From positions 1 through 41,697 of the forward strand of contig LGGM01000003.1 in NCBI GenBank assembly GCA_001509345.1: 41,697 bases of DNA. Direction: 5' to 3'. A program made the translations under genes and the position numbers. Of this stretch, positions 27,511 through 36,654 are shown in pieces (positions within the stretch are counted from its first letter, which is position 1; each line of letters begins with the position of its first letter). Source of the DNA: Clostridiales bacterium 38_11 (GTDB lineage Bacteria > Bacillota > Clostridia > Tissierellales > Dethiosulfatibacteraceae). Below the pieces are notes generated by a model, which saw nothing but the letters and a program-made list of their open reading frames with translations, had not been told where the DNA came from and ran no database searches.

Positions 27511-27540
27511 AACGAGGTGAACAAGACACCTCGTTTTTTA
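27511..27540 (+). terminator. Intrinsic terminator of the KamA-family gene
   Basis: AACGAGGTG (27511-27519) pairs with CACCTCGTT (27527-27535) around AACAAGA and is followed by T residues. It ends the kamA-like transcript before the argC promoter. Confidence 0.93.
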
Positions 27541-27586
27541 TTTTTTAATATATTTATACATTTTATTAAATTTTTATATATTACTC

Positions 27587-27614
27587 TTGACTTTATAATG
27601 GATAGTTGTATAAT
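27587..27614 (+). promoter_or_regulatory. Sigma-A promoter of argCJB
   Basis: TTGACT (27587-27592) and TATAAT (27609-27614) are spaced by 16 nt and lie 33 nt before the argC start. No clear ArgR box was seen by eye. Confidence 0.8.
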
Positions 27615-27647
27615 AAAAATATTATTCCATTCAATGGAGGAAAATAG

Positions 27648-28691
27648 ATGATTAAAGCAGGTATAATTGGAGGAACAGGTTATGCAGGGCAGGAACTGGT
27701 TAGATTGCTTCTCATGCACCCTAATGTTGAAATAAGCTTCATATCCTCATCTACCCACGATGGTGAAAACTACTCTAAATTGTTTATGAATTACTACAAT
27801 ATATTGAATATTAAATGCATAGAAGCGCCGTACAATATAGTAGATCAGGGCATAGATGTACTGTTCATCGCTTTGCCACACAATCATTCTTCAAAAATGC
27901 TAACTAGAGAGATACTTGAAAAATTGAAAATAATCGATTTAAGTGCTGATTTCAGATTATCAAATGTCGATACCTATAACCAATGGTATAATTCGACCCA
28001 TCCCAGTCCTGATCTTGTTGATTCAGCTGTCTATGGATTATGTGAACTAAATAGAGAAGCAATTAAAAAAGCAAATCTAATTGCTAACCCAGGCTGCTAC
28101 ACAACCTGCAGCATATTAAGTCTTGCACCATTATTAATCAAATCTTTAATTGATCTTGATTCAATAATGATTGATGCAAAATCCGGAATAACTGGTGCTG
28201 GTAAGAATTTGAGTCAAGCTACGCACTATGCAGAATGCAACGAAAACATGAATTCATATAATCCTATCGGGCATAGACACATCCCTGAAATTGAAGAGAA
28301 TCTCTCGCTTCTTGCTGGACAAACGATCAAATTGAGTTTTGTGCCTCATCTAATGCCTGTGAACAGGGGTATTTTGACAACAATCTATTGTAAACCTAAT
28401 CAACCCATAAATTATGATATGATAAGAGAAGCATTCACAGAGCTCTATAGCGAAGAAAAATTTGTCAGGATATTGCCAAAAGGTATTTCCGCTGAGACAA
28501 AGTGGGTTAAGGGATCAAACTATATGGATATAGGAATGTTTCATGATGAAAGAACAAATCGAATCATATTAACATCAGCCCTAGATAATCTGATAAAAGG
28601 CGCCGCGGGTCAAGCAGTTCAGAACATGAATATCATGTTCGGACTTAAAGAAGAAATCGGGTTGGATCAAATATCCATGTTCCCAATATAA
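27648..28691 (+). CDS. argC: N-acetyl-gamma-glutamyl-phosphate reductase
   Basis: Third step of arginine synthesis: NADPH-dependent reduction of N-acetylglutamyl phosphate to the semialdehyde. The 347 residues begin with the Rossmann motif IIGGTGYAGQELVRLLLMHP. The catalytic cysteine lies in ANPGCYTT (about 150), and DAKSGITGAGKNLS and the active-site His in VPHLMPVNRGILTT follow. The start is ATG 27648 after GGAGG. It is the first gene of an argC-argJ-argB operon. The argD gene that usually follows is absent from this operon. Confidence 0.97.
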   Translation: MIKAGIIGGTGYAGQELVRLLLMHPNVEISFISSSTHDGENYSKLFMNYYNILNIKCIEAPYNIVDQGIDVLFIALPHNHSSKMLTREILEKLKIIDLSADFRLSNVDTYNQWYNSTHPSPDLVDSAVYGLCELNREAIKKANLIANPGCYTTCSILSLAPLLIKSLIDLDSIMIDAKSGITGAGKNLSQATHYAECNENMNSYNPIGHRHIPEIEENLSLLAGQTIKLSFVPHLMPVNRGILTTIYCKPNQPINYDMIREAFTELYSEEKFVRILPKGISAETKWVKGSNYMDIGMFHDERTNRIILTSALDNLIKGAAGQAVQNMNIMFGLKEEIGLDQISMFPI

Positions 28692-28702
28692 GGAGGATTA
28701 AA

Positions 28703-29923
28703 ATGAAAATAAATCATAATGGGGTCACTGAACCATCTGGATTTTATGCGTGCGGAAGATACACAGGAATGAAATATAAGAGAAGAGATTTAGCTATTGT
28801 CTATTCAGATGTGCCAGCTAAATATGCTGCGGTATTCACAACCAATCGAGTCAAGGCCGCATCGATTATCAGAAACAAGCAACTATTGGATAGCAAGTCC
28901 CTGATACAGGCAATAGTCATCAATAGCGGTCATGCCAATTCCTGTACTGGTAAACAGGGAATCATCAACAATCAGGGAATGGCTGAGTCATTGGCGAGTG
29001 TGCTGAATTTGGATGTGAATTCAGTATTGACTGCCTCAACAGGAGTTATTGGCGTTCAGTTGCCTTTTGATATAATTAATAAAGGTATAGAGAAGTCTTG
29101 CATTTTCTTGTCTGATGACCGTCAAGGAGCAATAGATGCAGCCTCTGCCATTATGACAACGGATACTGTTTCCAAGGAAGTATCTGCCCAATTCAATATA
29201 GGTGAAAAATTGGTCAGAATTGGAGCAATGGCAAAAGGCTCCGGAATGATCCATCCCAACATGGCTACCATGCTGGCTTTTATAACAACCGATCTGAATA
29301 TTACACAGTCATTGCTCCAAAAGGCAATGTCTGACAGTGTCATTGATACCTATAACATGATATCAGTTGATGGTGATACCAGCACGAATGATATGGCTTG
29401 TATATTAGCCAATGGTTTGGCAGGAAATGAGGAAATCACAAATGAGAATGACGACTATCAAACCTTCACCAAGGCCTTGAATCTCATCAATATTGAATTA
29501 GCCAAAATGATTATAAAGGATGGGGAAGGTGCAACAAAAACACTTGAAACAACAGTCAAAGGAGCTAAAACCAAAGAAGATGCTCGAATGTTATGTAAAT
29601 CTATTATCCGTTCAAATTTGGTGAAAACAGCTTTTTTTGGGGAAGATGCCAATTGGGGAAGAATCATCTGTGCAATGGGTTATGCTGGTGCAGATATGAA
29701 TCCAGATGGTCTTTCTCTCAGAATCAAAAGTAGATTTGGCAGTATAAGACTTGTTGAGAATGGAACACCCCTCCATTTCAATGAAGAGTTGGCTGCAGAG
29801 ATTCTAAAGGACAATTCCATCGAAATACTGGTCACTTTGTCAGATGGTGATGGCGAAGCAAAAGGATGGGGGTGTGATATGTCATATGACTATATACGAA
29901 TAAATGGAGACTATAGAACATGA
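28703..29923 (+). CDS. argJ: Glutamate N-acetyltransferase / ornithine acetyltransferase
   Basis: Transfers the acetyl group from N-acetylornithine to glutamate, releasing ornithine and regenerating acetylglutamate. Some ArgJ also use acetyl-CoA. The 406 residues are autoprocessed at the Ala-Thr bond in KGSGMIHPNMATMLAF, with the nucleophile Thr189 starting the beta chain. The oxyanion segment ASTGVIGVQLPFD (111-123) and the C-terminal FGEDANWGRIICAMGYAG are typical. The start is ATG after AGGAGG, 11 nt after argC. It overlaps argB by 4 nt (ATGA). Its product ornithine is the substrate of the oppositely oriented degradation operon to the right. Confidence 0.97.
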   Translation: MKINHNGVTEPSGFYACGRYTGMKYKRRDLAIVYSDVPAKYAAVFTTNRVKAASIIRNKQLLDSKSLIQAIVINSGHANSCTGKQGIINNQGMAESLASVLNLDVNSVLTASTGVIGVQLPFDIINKGIEKSCIFLSDDRQGAIDAASAIMTTDTVSKEVSAQFNIGEKLVRIGAMAKGSGMIHPNMATMLAFITTDLNITQSLLQKAMSDSVIDTYNMISVDGDTSTNDMACILANGLAGNEEITNENDDYQTFTKALNLINIELAKMIIKDGEGATKTLETTVKGAKTKEDARMLCKSIIRSNLVKTAFFGEDANWGRIICAMGYAGADMNPDGLSLRIKSRFGSIRLVENGTPLHFNEELAAEILKDNSIEILVTLSDGDGEAKGWGCDMSYDYIRINGDYRT

Positions 29924-30735
29924 TTGGGGATAAAACAGATTGTGAAAAAGTATATGTGATTAAGTTGGGGGGGGCTATACTGGAGTGCGGTGAATCCTTG
30001 AAGTCTTTTGCAGAACAGATTCATAAACTACACGCATCAAAAATAGCTGTCATCATTATACATGGCGGCGGCAATGACATCAATCAAATGTTAAAACGTC
30101 AAGGCATTGAACCCAGATTTGATAAGGGTCTTAGAATTACTGATTCGCAAACGATAGAAGTGGTGGAAATGGTTCTTTCCGGGAAAAACAACAAGAGAAT
30201 TGTCTCGGAGCTGCAACTTAGAAAACTGAATGCAGTTGGAATAAGTGGAAAGGATCATAACTTGATACTATGTAAAAAACAAGCTTCTGATGGTCTGGAT
30301 TTGGGTTTTGTGGGAGAAATCACAGATATTGATCAGACAATCATTCGATTGTTGATTAGCAACAATATAATCCCGGTAATCTCTCCAATAGGGACAGATA
30401 AGATTGGTCTGACTTATAATATCAATGCCGATGCGGCTGCATCTGCAATAGCTTCATCACTTGAAGCACAGAGGTTGATTTACATGACGGATGTCGATGG
30501 TGTTTATATGAATTTTAAAGATAAGAATAGTGTAATTCCCAAAATAACACCTGAATACGGTAATTCTCTTATAAATGACGGTATTGTTTCAGAAGGCATG
30601 ATCCCAAAGGTTAAGAATTGCATCGAAGCGCTATACTCAGGCATAGATAGTGTTCATATTATCAATGGCAAGACCAGGAATGTTTTAGAAAAAATTGAAA
30701 TGAACGTCCAAGTTGGAACGACCTTTTACAGATAA
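29920..30735 (+). CDS. argB: N-acetylglutamate kinase
   Basis: Phosphorylates N-acetylglutamate, the second step of the pathway. The 271-residue amino-acid-kinase fold shows the ATP-site VIKLGGAIL and IIHGGGNDINQML glycine loops, the substrate-site NINADAAASAIASSL and the catalytic Lys in EGMIPKVKNC. It lacks the N-terminal helix linked to hexameric arginine-inhibited enzymes, so feedback inhibition by arginine is not evident. It is coupled to argJ through an ATGA overlap and is the last gene of the operon. A weak hairpin follows at 30736-30768. Confidence 0.95.
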   Translation: MIGDKTDCEKVYVIKLGGAILECGESLKSFAEQIHKLHASKIAVIIIHGGGNDINQMLKRQGIEPRFDKGLRITDSQTIEVVEMVLSGKNNKRIVSELQLRKLNAVGISGKDHNLILCKKQASDGLDLGFVGEITDIDQTIIRLLISNNIIPVISPIGTDKIGLTYNINADAAASAIASSLEAQRLIYMTDVDGVYMNFKDKNSVIPKITPEYGNSLINDGIVSEGMIPKVKNCIEALYSGIDSVHIINGKTRNVLEKIEMNVQVGTTFYR

Positions 30736-30772
30736 ACACTCCAAATCAACTAATTTAGAATGTTTTTGATTT
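30736..30772 (+). terminator. Possible terminator of argB
   Basis: An imperfect hairpin: AAACA with TGTTT, and AAAT with ATTT, plus two C-A mismatches and a six-base loop, followed by TTTTGATTT. On the opposite strand the mismatches become G-U pairs but no T run follows, so direction is uncertain. Confidence 0.4.
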
Positions 30773-30807
30773 AGCCTGGTATAATATCTATCCTTGAAAA
30801 GTCAACT

Positions 30808-30942
30808 CTATAGGTACTCCTTAGATACGAATTTAGAGGTGAAAGGCATCAACAATTGAATTATCCGCGCAAAATACTTTTGTGACGCCTGATTCACATT
30901 TTGTTCTATCTTTTTTAAATCAATCATTATCTTTGGGTACAT
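30808..30942 (-). pseudogene. Relic of ornithine racemase with large internal deletion
   Basis: A 44-codon frame starting 15 nt after the stop of the MutL-like gene, the place where C. difficile-type ornithine operons carry the PLP-dependent ornithine racemase. The first 15 or so residues (MYPKIMIDLKKIEQNVN) match the conserved N-terminus of that alanine-racemase-fold family. The last 16 or so (LLMPFTSKFVSKEYL then stop) resemble its C-terminal tail, of the MTSxYVxKxY type. The roughly 300 residues between, including the barrel and catalytic residues, are missing. An in-frame internal deletion explains this best. The N-terminal match is confident. The C-terminal match is from memory of the family and less certain. 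The product could not be a racemase. Confidence 0.65.
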
Positions 30943-30957
30943 GGGTTTCTCTTTTTA

Positions 30958-32334
30958 TCATATTTTTGTATTTATTCTCATTGATTTCGCCATCAACTTA
31001 AATGCGACCTCTGGGTATTCCTTTGACATGGCACCCAATGACGCCATAATATAGTCATTATCAATCAGTATCTCAGCTTCTGCGGTGGGAAACATTTCAC
31101 TGCCTTTAACATTGGCAATTACCTTCTTAATGATTTCCGTTCTTTGTGGTAGCCTCGTTAGCGCACCCCCTGTTCCGACTATATACTTAATCTTTGTCAG
31201 GTCTTTGCCTTCAGCCACTTTTTTCCTACCAGCCGTCGAATAAAGATCCCGGAACTTGCCTGCATGTCTCTGTAGTGATAAAGAAACAGCTTTTTCAGTC
31301 AGTAATTCGACAAATCTAATCTGTAGATTGCTTGTTGGAATCGGTGGGTGATCTAAGATTAAACAATCGACTGCTTCAACCGTTATCTTAAGACTTTTTG
31401 AAATTTCTTCAATACCAATCAAATCAACAATATTTTTCATATTGATGTAGACACCCAAATCACCTTCAACCGTCCTTTTCGATTTAGGCTCAGGATTGAT
31501 TAGAATTCTTTCTATTTCCTCAGAGCCTTCAGTTACAGAATGCACATCAGTTGTAGCCCCCCCGACGTCAAAAGTTACTACATCTCCTATTCTGTCATAG
31601 AGCAACTGACAGGCAATCATCACGGCTCCCGGTGTGGGTACGATACTTCCGTTTACCATATCCCTTACGTGTTCCATTCCTGGAGCATGTATGATATGCT
31701 TCTCAAATACATCTTGTATAACACTTCTTGTCGGTTCAATATTCAACTGATCTATTTTGGGATATACATTTTCAACAATCCACAATTCGATTTTTTTACC
31801 TTCAAAAATTTCTCTTATTTCATCCTGGTTTTCAATGTTCCCAGCATAAATCACAGGAATGTCAAGTGCTAACCCAGCTATGATTTTTGCATTATAAATA
31901 GCAGTATCTCTTTCCCCGTAATCTACACCGCCTGCTAATAATATAATATTTGGATTAATTGACTTGATTTTATTCACATCTGTCCTTCTTAGTCTGCCAG
32001 CGGTTACCATGTGAATGTTTGCACCAGCCCCTAGTGCCGCTTCCTTTGCGGCTCTCACTGTCATGTCATAAACCAGACCATGAACAGTCATTTTCAGTCC
32101 ACCTGCAGCTGAACTAGTTGCCAAAAAGCGATCATATGTGATTTCTGGGATTTTCAGCTTTGTTTTGAGATCATCGAATGCTTGGTTTAATCCAATGATA
32201 ACATCCCCCTCTAAAACACTGGTAGGCGCTTGGCCCTGACCCATGAAACATGGGTCAGGACCGTCTATTTCATTAAAAGCGTTGATAACAGTAGTTGTAC
32301 TTCCTATTTCTGCTACCAATACATCAATTCTCAT
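30958..32334 (-). CDS. MutL/GlmL-like chaperone of the cobalamin-dependent ornithine aminomutase
   Basis: A 458-residue ASKHA-fold (actin/Hsp70-like) ATPase of the glutamate mutase GlmL family. It shows the ATPase motifs VAEIGSTTTVINAF at the N-terminus, LLAGGVDYGERDTA, and VTFDVGGATTDVHSV (about 270-285), plus VGTGGALTRLP. Members adjoin adenosylcobalamin aminomutases and are thought to reactivate them by exchanging damaged cofactor. Its start overlaps the oraE stop by 4 nt, so it is coupled to the mutase gene it presumably serves. It is unrelated to the DNA mismatch protein of the same name. Confidence 0.9.
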   Translation of the reverse strand: MRIDVLVAEIGSTTTVINAFNEIDGPDPCFMGQGQAPTSVLEGDVIIGLNQAFDDLKTKLKIPEITYDRFLATSSAAGGLKMTVHGLVYDMTVRAAKEAALGAGANIHMVTAGRLRRTDVNKIKSINPNIILLAGGVDYGERDTAIYNAKIIAGLALDIPVIYAGNIENQDEIREIFEGKKIELWIVENVYPKIDQLNIEPTRSVIQDVFEKHIIHAPGMEHVRDMVNGSIVPTPGAVMIACQLLYDRIGDVVTFDVGGATTDVHSVTEGSEEIERILINPEPKSKRTVEGDLGVYINMKNIVDLIGIEEISKSLKITVEAVDCLILDHPPIPTSNLQIRFVELLTEKAVSLSLQRHAGKFRDLYSTAGRKKVAEGKDLTKIKYIVGTGGALTRLPQRTEIIKKVIANVKGSEMFPTAEAEILIDNDYIMASLGAMSKEYPEVAFKLMAKSMRINTKI

Positions 32335-34541
32335 TTCTGCATATCCTTTCTCTTCTTTACAAGAAACGTTGCTACATGAATACCTTTAGAGCCTTTACCA
32401 AATCCTGCATCAACGCCGCTTTGCACCGCTATCTCCGGAGTGACCTGAGTTCCCCCGGTGATAATGATGATTTTGTCCCTGATACCTTTTTCAACGCAAA
32501 GTTCGTGGATTCTTTTCATATTTTTGTAATGAATATCGTCATGGCTGATAATTGTAGAAGCCATGATGGCATCTGCCTTCAATTCGATAGCCGCATCCAC
32601 CAGTTTTTCAAGAGGACATGACGTCCCAAGATACTCGACCTCTATTCCAAATTTTTCTATACCACCATGCTTGATATCAATTACTTCTCTTAACCCTACA
32701 GAATGCTCGTCTTGGCCAACTGTTGCAGCGACAACCTTCATCGGATTTCTTTCGATTTCATCCCATAGCTCCTCAAAACTGAGTATTTCAGGCTCATCCG
32801 GTATTTCCAATGTTGATATGTCCAGATCAAAATCAAGCTTCCCTTTAACCTGAACCCTTACACCTTCAGACGGATGGAGAACTTCTACGTGTATTGCCTC
32901 CGGATCTCTCAAGTTCATCTTTTTGGCAAATTCAATTGCAGCGAATTCTGCGATTCTTTTTGATGTTGGAAGACATAGTTCAACAACTACAGTACCATCA
33001 GCAAGCCATTCCATTTCAGGTTTAATCATGTTGGTGTTTCTGTATTTTTCTGATTCTGCCATTCTGACATTCACATTGTCATTCTCATCCAGCTCATCAA
33101 TGAAAACAATCTTATCTGGATCTTCTAATGTGCACCCGCCAATCAGTGAAGCCGGATTATCTATGGCATCCTTATCGTATTGTGCTACGTTATTATAACC
33201 GAAGTGTGCTGTAACTGGCGCAAAATAATCATCATCTCTTTTATAAACTGTATTTGCCCCAATGCCATCATGAATTTTTCTGCCAATTCCGTCGCCGTTT
33301 CTTTCGGGATACATGCCTGAATCAACAAAAAATCCTTTTTCAACAGCCTCGAAATAACCACCAACTTCTAGGAGCTCCTCAAAGTATAGTATGGATCTTT
33401 CTTTCAATTCTCTAACTTTCTCAGGTAAAAACCCTTCCGTCTTAAGCTCTATCATCTCCATCAATCCGTCGAGACCGATTAACGTCTGACTGGCCGTGTC
33501 GCATGCTTCTATGTTATACATATGCCAAGGCACATTTCTGCCCTCATCCGGTGTAATGGTTGATTGAATATCCGCTCTGGTCATTTTTGATATCAGCATA
33601 TTCATGACATGTGTTACTGTTGCTTCTCTAGATGAAGAAGTGATATATTTTGTGTTCTGCTGTGCTCTCATCTTATACTCTGTAAACAAGTCACGTAAGG
33701 CAACTGCGTAGGGCAAATCATATTTAGTACAAGGTACTGGTGCCGCTGAAGGAGGAACTGTCGACAACGCAATATTCTCCTTCTTCATACCCGCTTTAAA
33801 GGAATAGATCGAATTAATCGCATGTTGAACCATCAACTCAGGCATTACCTTCCATGCATCTCTAGCAGTTGCATTTGCATTATGTGCACCGTCTATCTGA
33901 GCCATATCAACGTGTGCCATGATTTTTTTCGATTCTGCCGCATCCACGAAAGATCTGACCATGTTGATATTTCTATACAAAACATTGTATTGAGGATCCT
34001 GATGAGCGCCATTCACACCCTCTTCTGCGAACATGACAGCTATTTCAGGTCCTGCAACGCCCGATACATACGAATGGTAATTGATAGGTCTTCCAACCTC
34101 ATCTTCAATAAAATCCAAAGCCTTTCTTTGTGCTCTGACCTGTTTTCTGGATATTGGAATGCCGCCAATACCTTGAGGCGATCCTTCAATCAACCCATCA
34201 TAATGTGACTGACCTGCGGTTCTGATAACCATGATATGATCAGCGCCATGCCATGCCGCCATTCTCATCCTTCGTATATCATCCTCAAATCTACCGGATG
34301 CTATTTCAGTTGTTATTGTTTCCTGGGGTTGAGGATTCAAATTGTCAAAGTATTGTACGGCGGCAGGTATGCCTATAGAATTCTTCAATGGTTCAGAACA
34401 ATCAGAATACTGATGTCCTCCCATCACTAAATTATCTATCTTTTTTCTCCAAACCCATCCTTTTCTTTTAGGTCTGTAATTTTCCAGGTCTTTTAGAATA
34501 TCATGCATATCCAATTTTTCATTAGGATTGTATTGTTTCAT
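32331..34541 (-). CDS. oraE: D-ornithine 4,5-aminomutase, large subunit
   Basis: Adenosylcobalamin- and PLP-dependent mutase that moves the terminal amino group of D-ornithine to C4, giving 2,4-diaminopentanoate. The 736 residues comprise a TIM barrel (about 60-450) and a C-terminal cobalamin-binding Rossmann domain. That domain carries the base-off motif DEHSVG (His 613). Eleven residues later comes the lysine (624, in DIKHGG) that holds PLP, the same spacing as His618/Lys629 of the C. sticklandii enzyme. Start: ATG 34541, preceded by AAAGGAGG inside oraS; the frame's upstream extension to 34595 lacks support. The gene overlaps oraS by 20 nt. Confidence 0.97.
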   Translation of the reverse strand: MKQYNPNEKLDMHDILKDLENYRPKRKGWVWRKKIDNLVMGGHQYSDCSEPLKNSIGIPAAVQYFDNLNPQPQETITTEIASGRFEDDIRRMRMAAWHGADHIMVIRTAGQSHYDGLIEGSPQGIGGIPISRKQVRAQRKALDFIEDEVGRPINYHSYVSGVAGPEIAVMFAEEGVNGAHQDPQYNVLYRNINMVRSFVDAAESKKIMAHVDMAQIDGAHNANATARDAWKVMPELMVQHAINSIYSFKAGMKKENIALSTVPPSAAPVPCTKYDLPYAVALRDLFTEYKMRAQQNTKYITSSSREATVTHVMNMLISKMTRADIQSTITPDEGRNVPWHMYNIEACDTASQTLIGLDGLMEMIELKTEGFLPEKVRELKERSILYFEELLEVGGYFEAVEKGFFVDSGMYPERNGDGIGRKIHDGIGANTVYKRDDDYFAPVTAHFGYNNVAQYDKDAIDNPASLIGGCTLEDPDKIVFIDELDENDNVNVRMAESEKYRNTNMIKPEMEWLADGTVVVELCLPTSKRIAEFAAIEFAKKMNLRDPEAIHVEVLHPSEGVRVQVKGKLDFDLDISTLEIPDEPEILSFEELWDEIERNPMKVVAATVGQDEHSVGLREVIDIKHGGIEKFGIEVEYLGTSCPLEKLVDAAIELKADAIMASTIISHDDIHYKNMKRIHELCVEKGIRDKIIIITGGTQVTPEIAVQSGVDAGFGKGSKGIHVATFLVKKRKDMQK

Positions 34542-34917
34542 TATGGTTGCCTCCTTTGAAAATAGATAAGGCATCTTCCCAGTGCATTCCTTCAATCATC
34601 TGAAGACCTACTTCTCTGATAGAGATGTTTTTTTCTTTAGATATTCTGTAAACGATATGTCCGACACCTTTTCCTATCAATCCCCTATCGATAGCCCCTT
34701 CGACCAACGGTTTCGCTTCAATGCTTGAAAATCCCATTCTTAGAAGAACAGATCTTTCAATCGAAGGACTGGTATGAGTTCTTGCCATTTCCAAAAGCGG
34801 ATCTACTGTTTTTTCTGCCAATTCCCAAAATTTTTGTTTTAATTCCTCATTGGTTAAACCAGCCAGATGCTGTCTTCTGGTTTCAAAATCATCTTCTCTT
34901 TTTAAATAGCCTTTCAT
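34522..34917 (-). CDS. oraS: D-ornithine 4,5-aminomutase, small subunit
   Basis: The 131-residue partner of OraE; the two form the active heterotetramer. The family pattern is present: RREDD-like start (KREDDFETRRQHLAGLTNEELKQKFWEL begins near residue 5), a helical middle with DPLLEMARTHTSPSIERSVLLRMGFSS, and GVGHIVYRISK. No catalytic cofactor site is expected in this subunit. ATG 34917 follows AAAGGAT. It lies 5 nt after ortB, and its own 3' end contains the oraE ribosome binding site, so the two subunits are translated together. Confidence 0.95.
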   Translation of the reverse strand: MKGYLKREDDFETRRQHLAGLTNEELKQKFWELAEKTVDPLLEMARTHTSPSIERSVLLRMGFSSIEAKPLVEGAIDRGLIGKGVGHIVYRISKEKNISIREVGLQMIEGMHWEDALSIFKGGNHNETIQS

Positions 34918-34922
34918 TTTAT

Positions 34923-36341
34923 CTATATCCTTTCGATAACTGATTTGACAAACTCAATACTGGTTTTGGAATCTGCTGCCATAAAGACCAGATCGTCATC
35001 TGTCGGATGTTTGATGCCTGTGTTTTCGATACAATTCCTCACGTATGATTCTCTTAGATCCAACATATCCAAATCAACAGCCTTAATCAATCCCGGATGA
35101 TGCGGCAATATGATATTGTTGCCGGGTATCTCTTCTTTTGGATTGCCTGCTAATATGTCTATACCATTCTCCCTGGCAAATGTCATCTGTGGTTGTATGT
35201 GTTTGCCCGCGCCGGTGTATTCCGTTTCCTGAACGACCAGAATCTGATCTCTATCCATTGCCTGTGCGATGGAGAAGGCAGCTGCCAAAGAGGTGTTCCC
35301 AGCAGGTCCGCGTTCCAAGCCTTCCAGTTGTGCCAACATCTCCGTCGTGTAAAAGACCTCGCCCTGGTTGACTGTTACGTATCTGTCCATATATCTCAAC
35401 GGTCTTCCCGCGGATCTCGGAACATCCGAGCGATCCGGCCATGTTGTGAATGGCATGCCAAATCCTGTATGACCTGTGGTGAATGACTTCTTGTTGAACT
35501 GACTGTCGCTGGCCATGTGCAACCCTTTCAGATTGACACTGGCCGCTATGATTTGTACATTTGCCGCGCCGTATTTTATCAGTCCTCTGGCTGTACCTGT
35601 CAGATTGCCACCGCCAGCATTTGTCGCTATGACGGCATCAGGAAGTCTTCCCTCTCTTTTCATCATCTGATCTGCCAATTCATAACCCAGTGTTTCCACT
35701 CCTGCTATTCCAAAAGGCGTGTATAGTGAGGCATTGAAGTAACCCGTATCTTCCAACAGCATCAGGAAATAATAGAAAAGCTCCGGCCCGACAGAGAGCT
35801 GAACAACCTCCGCTCCGTACGCCTCGCATTTTCTGGCTTTCTCAACGATTTCAGGCTGCCCTTTTCCTTTTGAATCATAGCATTCCTGAACGATGATGCA
35901 ATTCAATCCCCTGATACATGCCTGGCTGGCAACCGCCGCGCCATAGTTGCCGCTTGTGGCCGCAATGACACCTTTGTATCCCAGCCTCTTAGCATGGTAA
36001 ACACTGATAGCCGATCGCCTGGCCTTAAAACTTCCTGATGGATTTGACGCCTCATCTTTTAGAAAAATTCTGGCACCCTTTCCCGGTCCTGCATATTTCC
36101 TAGCCAAAGTTGTAATATTTTTAAGCTCCAGCAAGGGTGTATTCCCTACTCCAGCCTCACTCTGAATTTTGATCATCTCTTCTAAAGAATAGCCGGTTTC
36201 TCGCATCATTCTTTCATAGTCAAAAGCTATGCCACCGGATTCAAAATCCTGATAATCAATGCCTACGGATGCTTTCATAATCTCTGATTTTCTAGCCATA
36301 ACCGCGTTATAACTGTTAACTCTTGTCATCAGATTCACCAT
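34923..36341 (-). CDS. ortB: 2-amino-4-ketopentanoate thiolase, beta subunit
   Basis: PLP-dependent subunit of the thiolase that splits 2-amino-4-oxopentanoate with CoA into alanine and acetyl-CoA, the last step of the pathway. The 472-residue fold-type II protein resembles threonine synthase. The PLP lysine is in SNPSGSFKARRSA (about 105-117), with the phosphate-binding glycine loop TNAGGGNLTGTARGL. The start is ambiguous: ATG 36341 or ATG 36329. Both overlap ortA (26 or 14 nt), and the second has better spacing from GGTG. Codon use across about 35100-36000 is more G+C-rich than the flanking genes. Confidence 0.95.
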   Translation of the reverse strand: MVNLMTRVNSYNAVMARKSEIMKASVGIDYQDFESGGIAFDYERMMRETGYSLEEMIKIQSEAGVGNTPLLELKNITTLARKYAGPGKGARIFLKDEASNPSGSFKARRSAISVYHAKRLGYKGVIAATSGNYGAAVASQACIRGLNCIIVQECYDSKGKGQPEIVEKARKCEAYGAEVVQLSVGPELFYYFLMLLEDTGYFNASLYTPFGIAGVETLGYELADQMMKREGRLPDAVIATNAGGGNLTGTARGLIKYGAANVQIIAASVNLKGLHMASDSQFNKKSFTTGHTGFGMPFTTWPDRSDVPRSAGRPLRYMDRYVTVNQGEVFYTTEMLAQLEGLERGPAGNTSLAAAFSIAQAMDRDQILVVQETEYTGAGKHIQPQMTFARENGIDILAGNPKEEIPGNNIILPHHPGLIKAVDLDMLDLRESYVRNCIENTGIKHPTDDDLVFMAADSKTSIEFVKSVIERI

Positions 36342-36636
36342 CTTTCAACATTCCCTTAACCTGTCTTCCAATGTACAACAGCTCCGGCACACATTTGCCG
36401 TAATTATGGTCATAAGAAGGATTTATTGCTATCAATTTCCCACTTATTTTTCTGCCAATATAGGTCTCGACAGTAACCTCTTCACCTATTTCAGCTGTAT
36501 CGTTAATTAAAAAGCCTTTGTCCCACAATTCCATCGGTACTTTGCTGGTGTCCTCGGGAACCTGTGGCGCTCGTTGATTAGGTGTCAGAATAACTTTGTA
36601 GATTCTGACCCAATCTCCTTTTTTTGCTTTCATCAT
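36316..36636 (-). CDS. ortA: 2-amino-4-ketopentanoate thiolase, alpha subunit
   Basis: The small (106-residue) partner of OrtB. The sequence KAKKGDWVRIYKVILTPNQRAPQVPEDTS-type start and a beta-barrel-like middle (AEIGEEVTVETYIGRKISGKLIAINPSY) match the family. It carries no cofactor signature of its own. Two adjacent ATG codons follow AAGGAGG; the second (36633) has the more usual spacing. It lies between ord and ortB, in the order conserved in amino-acid-fermenting clostridia, and overlaps ortB, giving coupled translation of the two subunits. Confidence 0.94.
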   Translation of the reverse strand: MMKAKKGDWVRIYKVILTPNQRAPQVPEDTSKVPMELWDKGFLINDTAEIGEEVTVETYIGRKISGKLIAINPSYDHNYGKCVPELLYIGRQVKGMLKDGESDDKS

Positions 36637-36654
36637 TGCCTCCTTCTTACTTAG

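Noticed and set aside
30775-30790. TATAAT on the plus strand after argB
   Set aside because: There is no -35 element at the right distance and no plus-strand gene downstream.
30864-30882. GCAAAATACTTTTG resembling the activator palindrome
   Set aside because: It has an extra base and imperfect symmetry, and lies inside the racemase relic. I treat it as chance.
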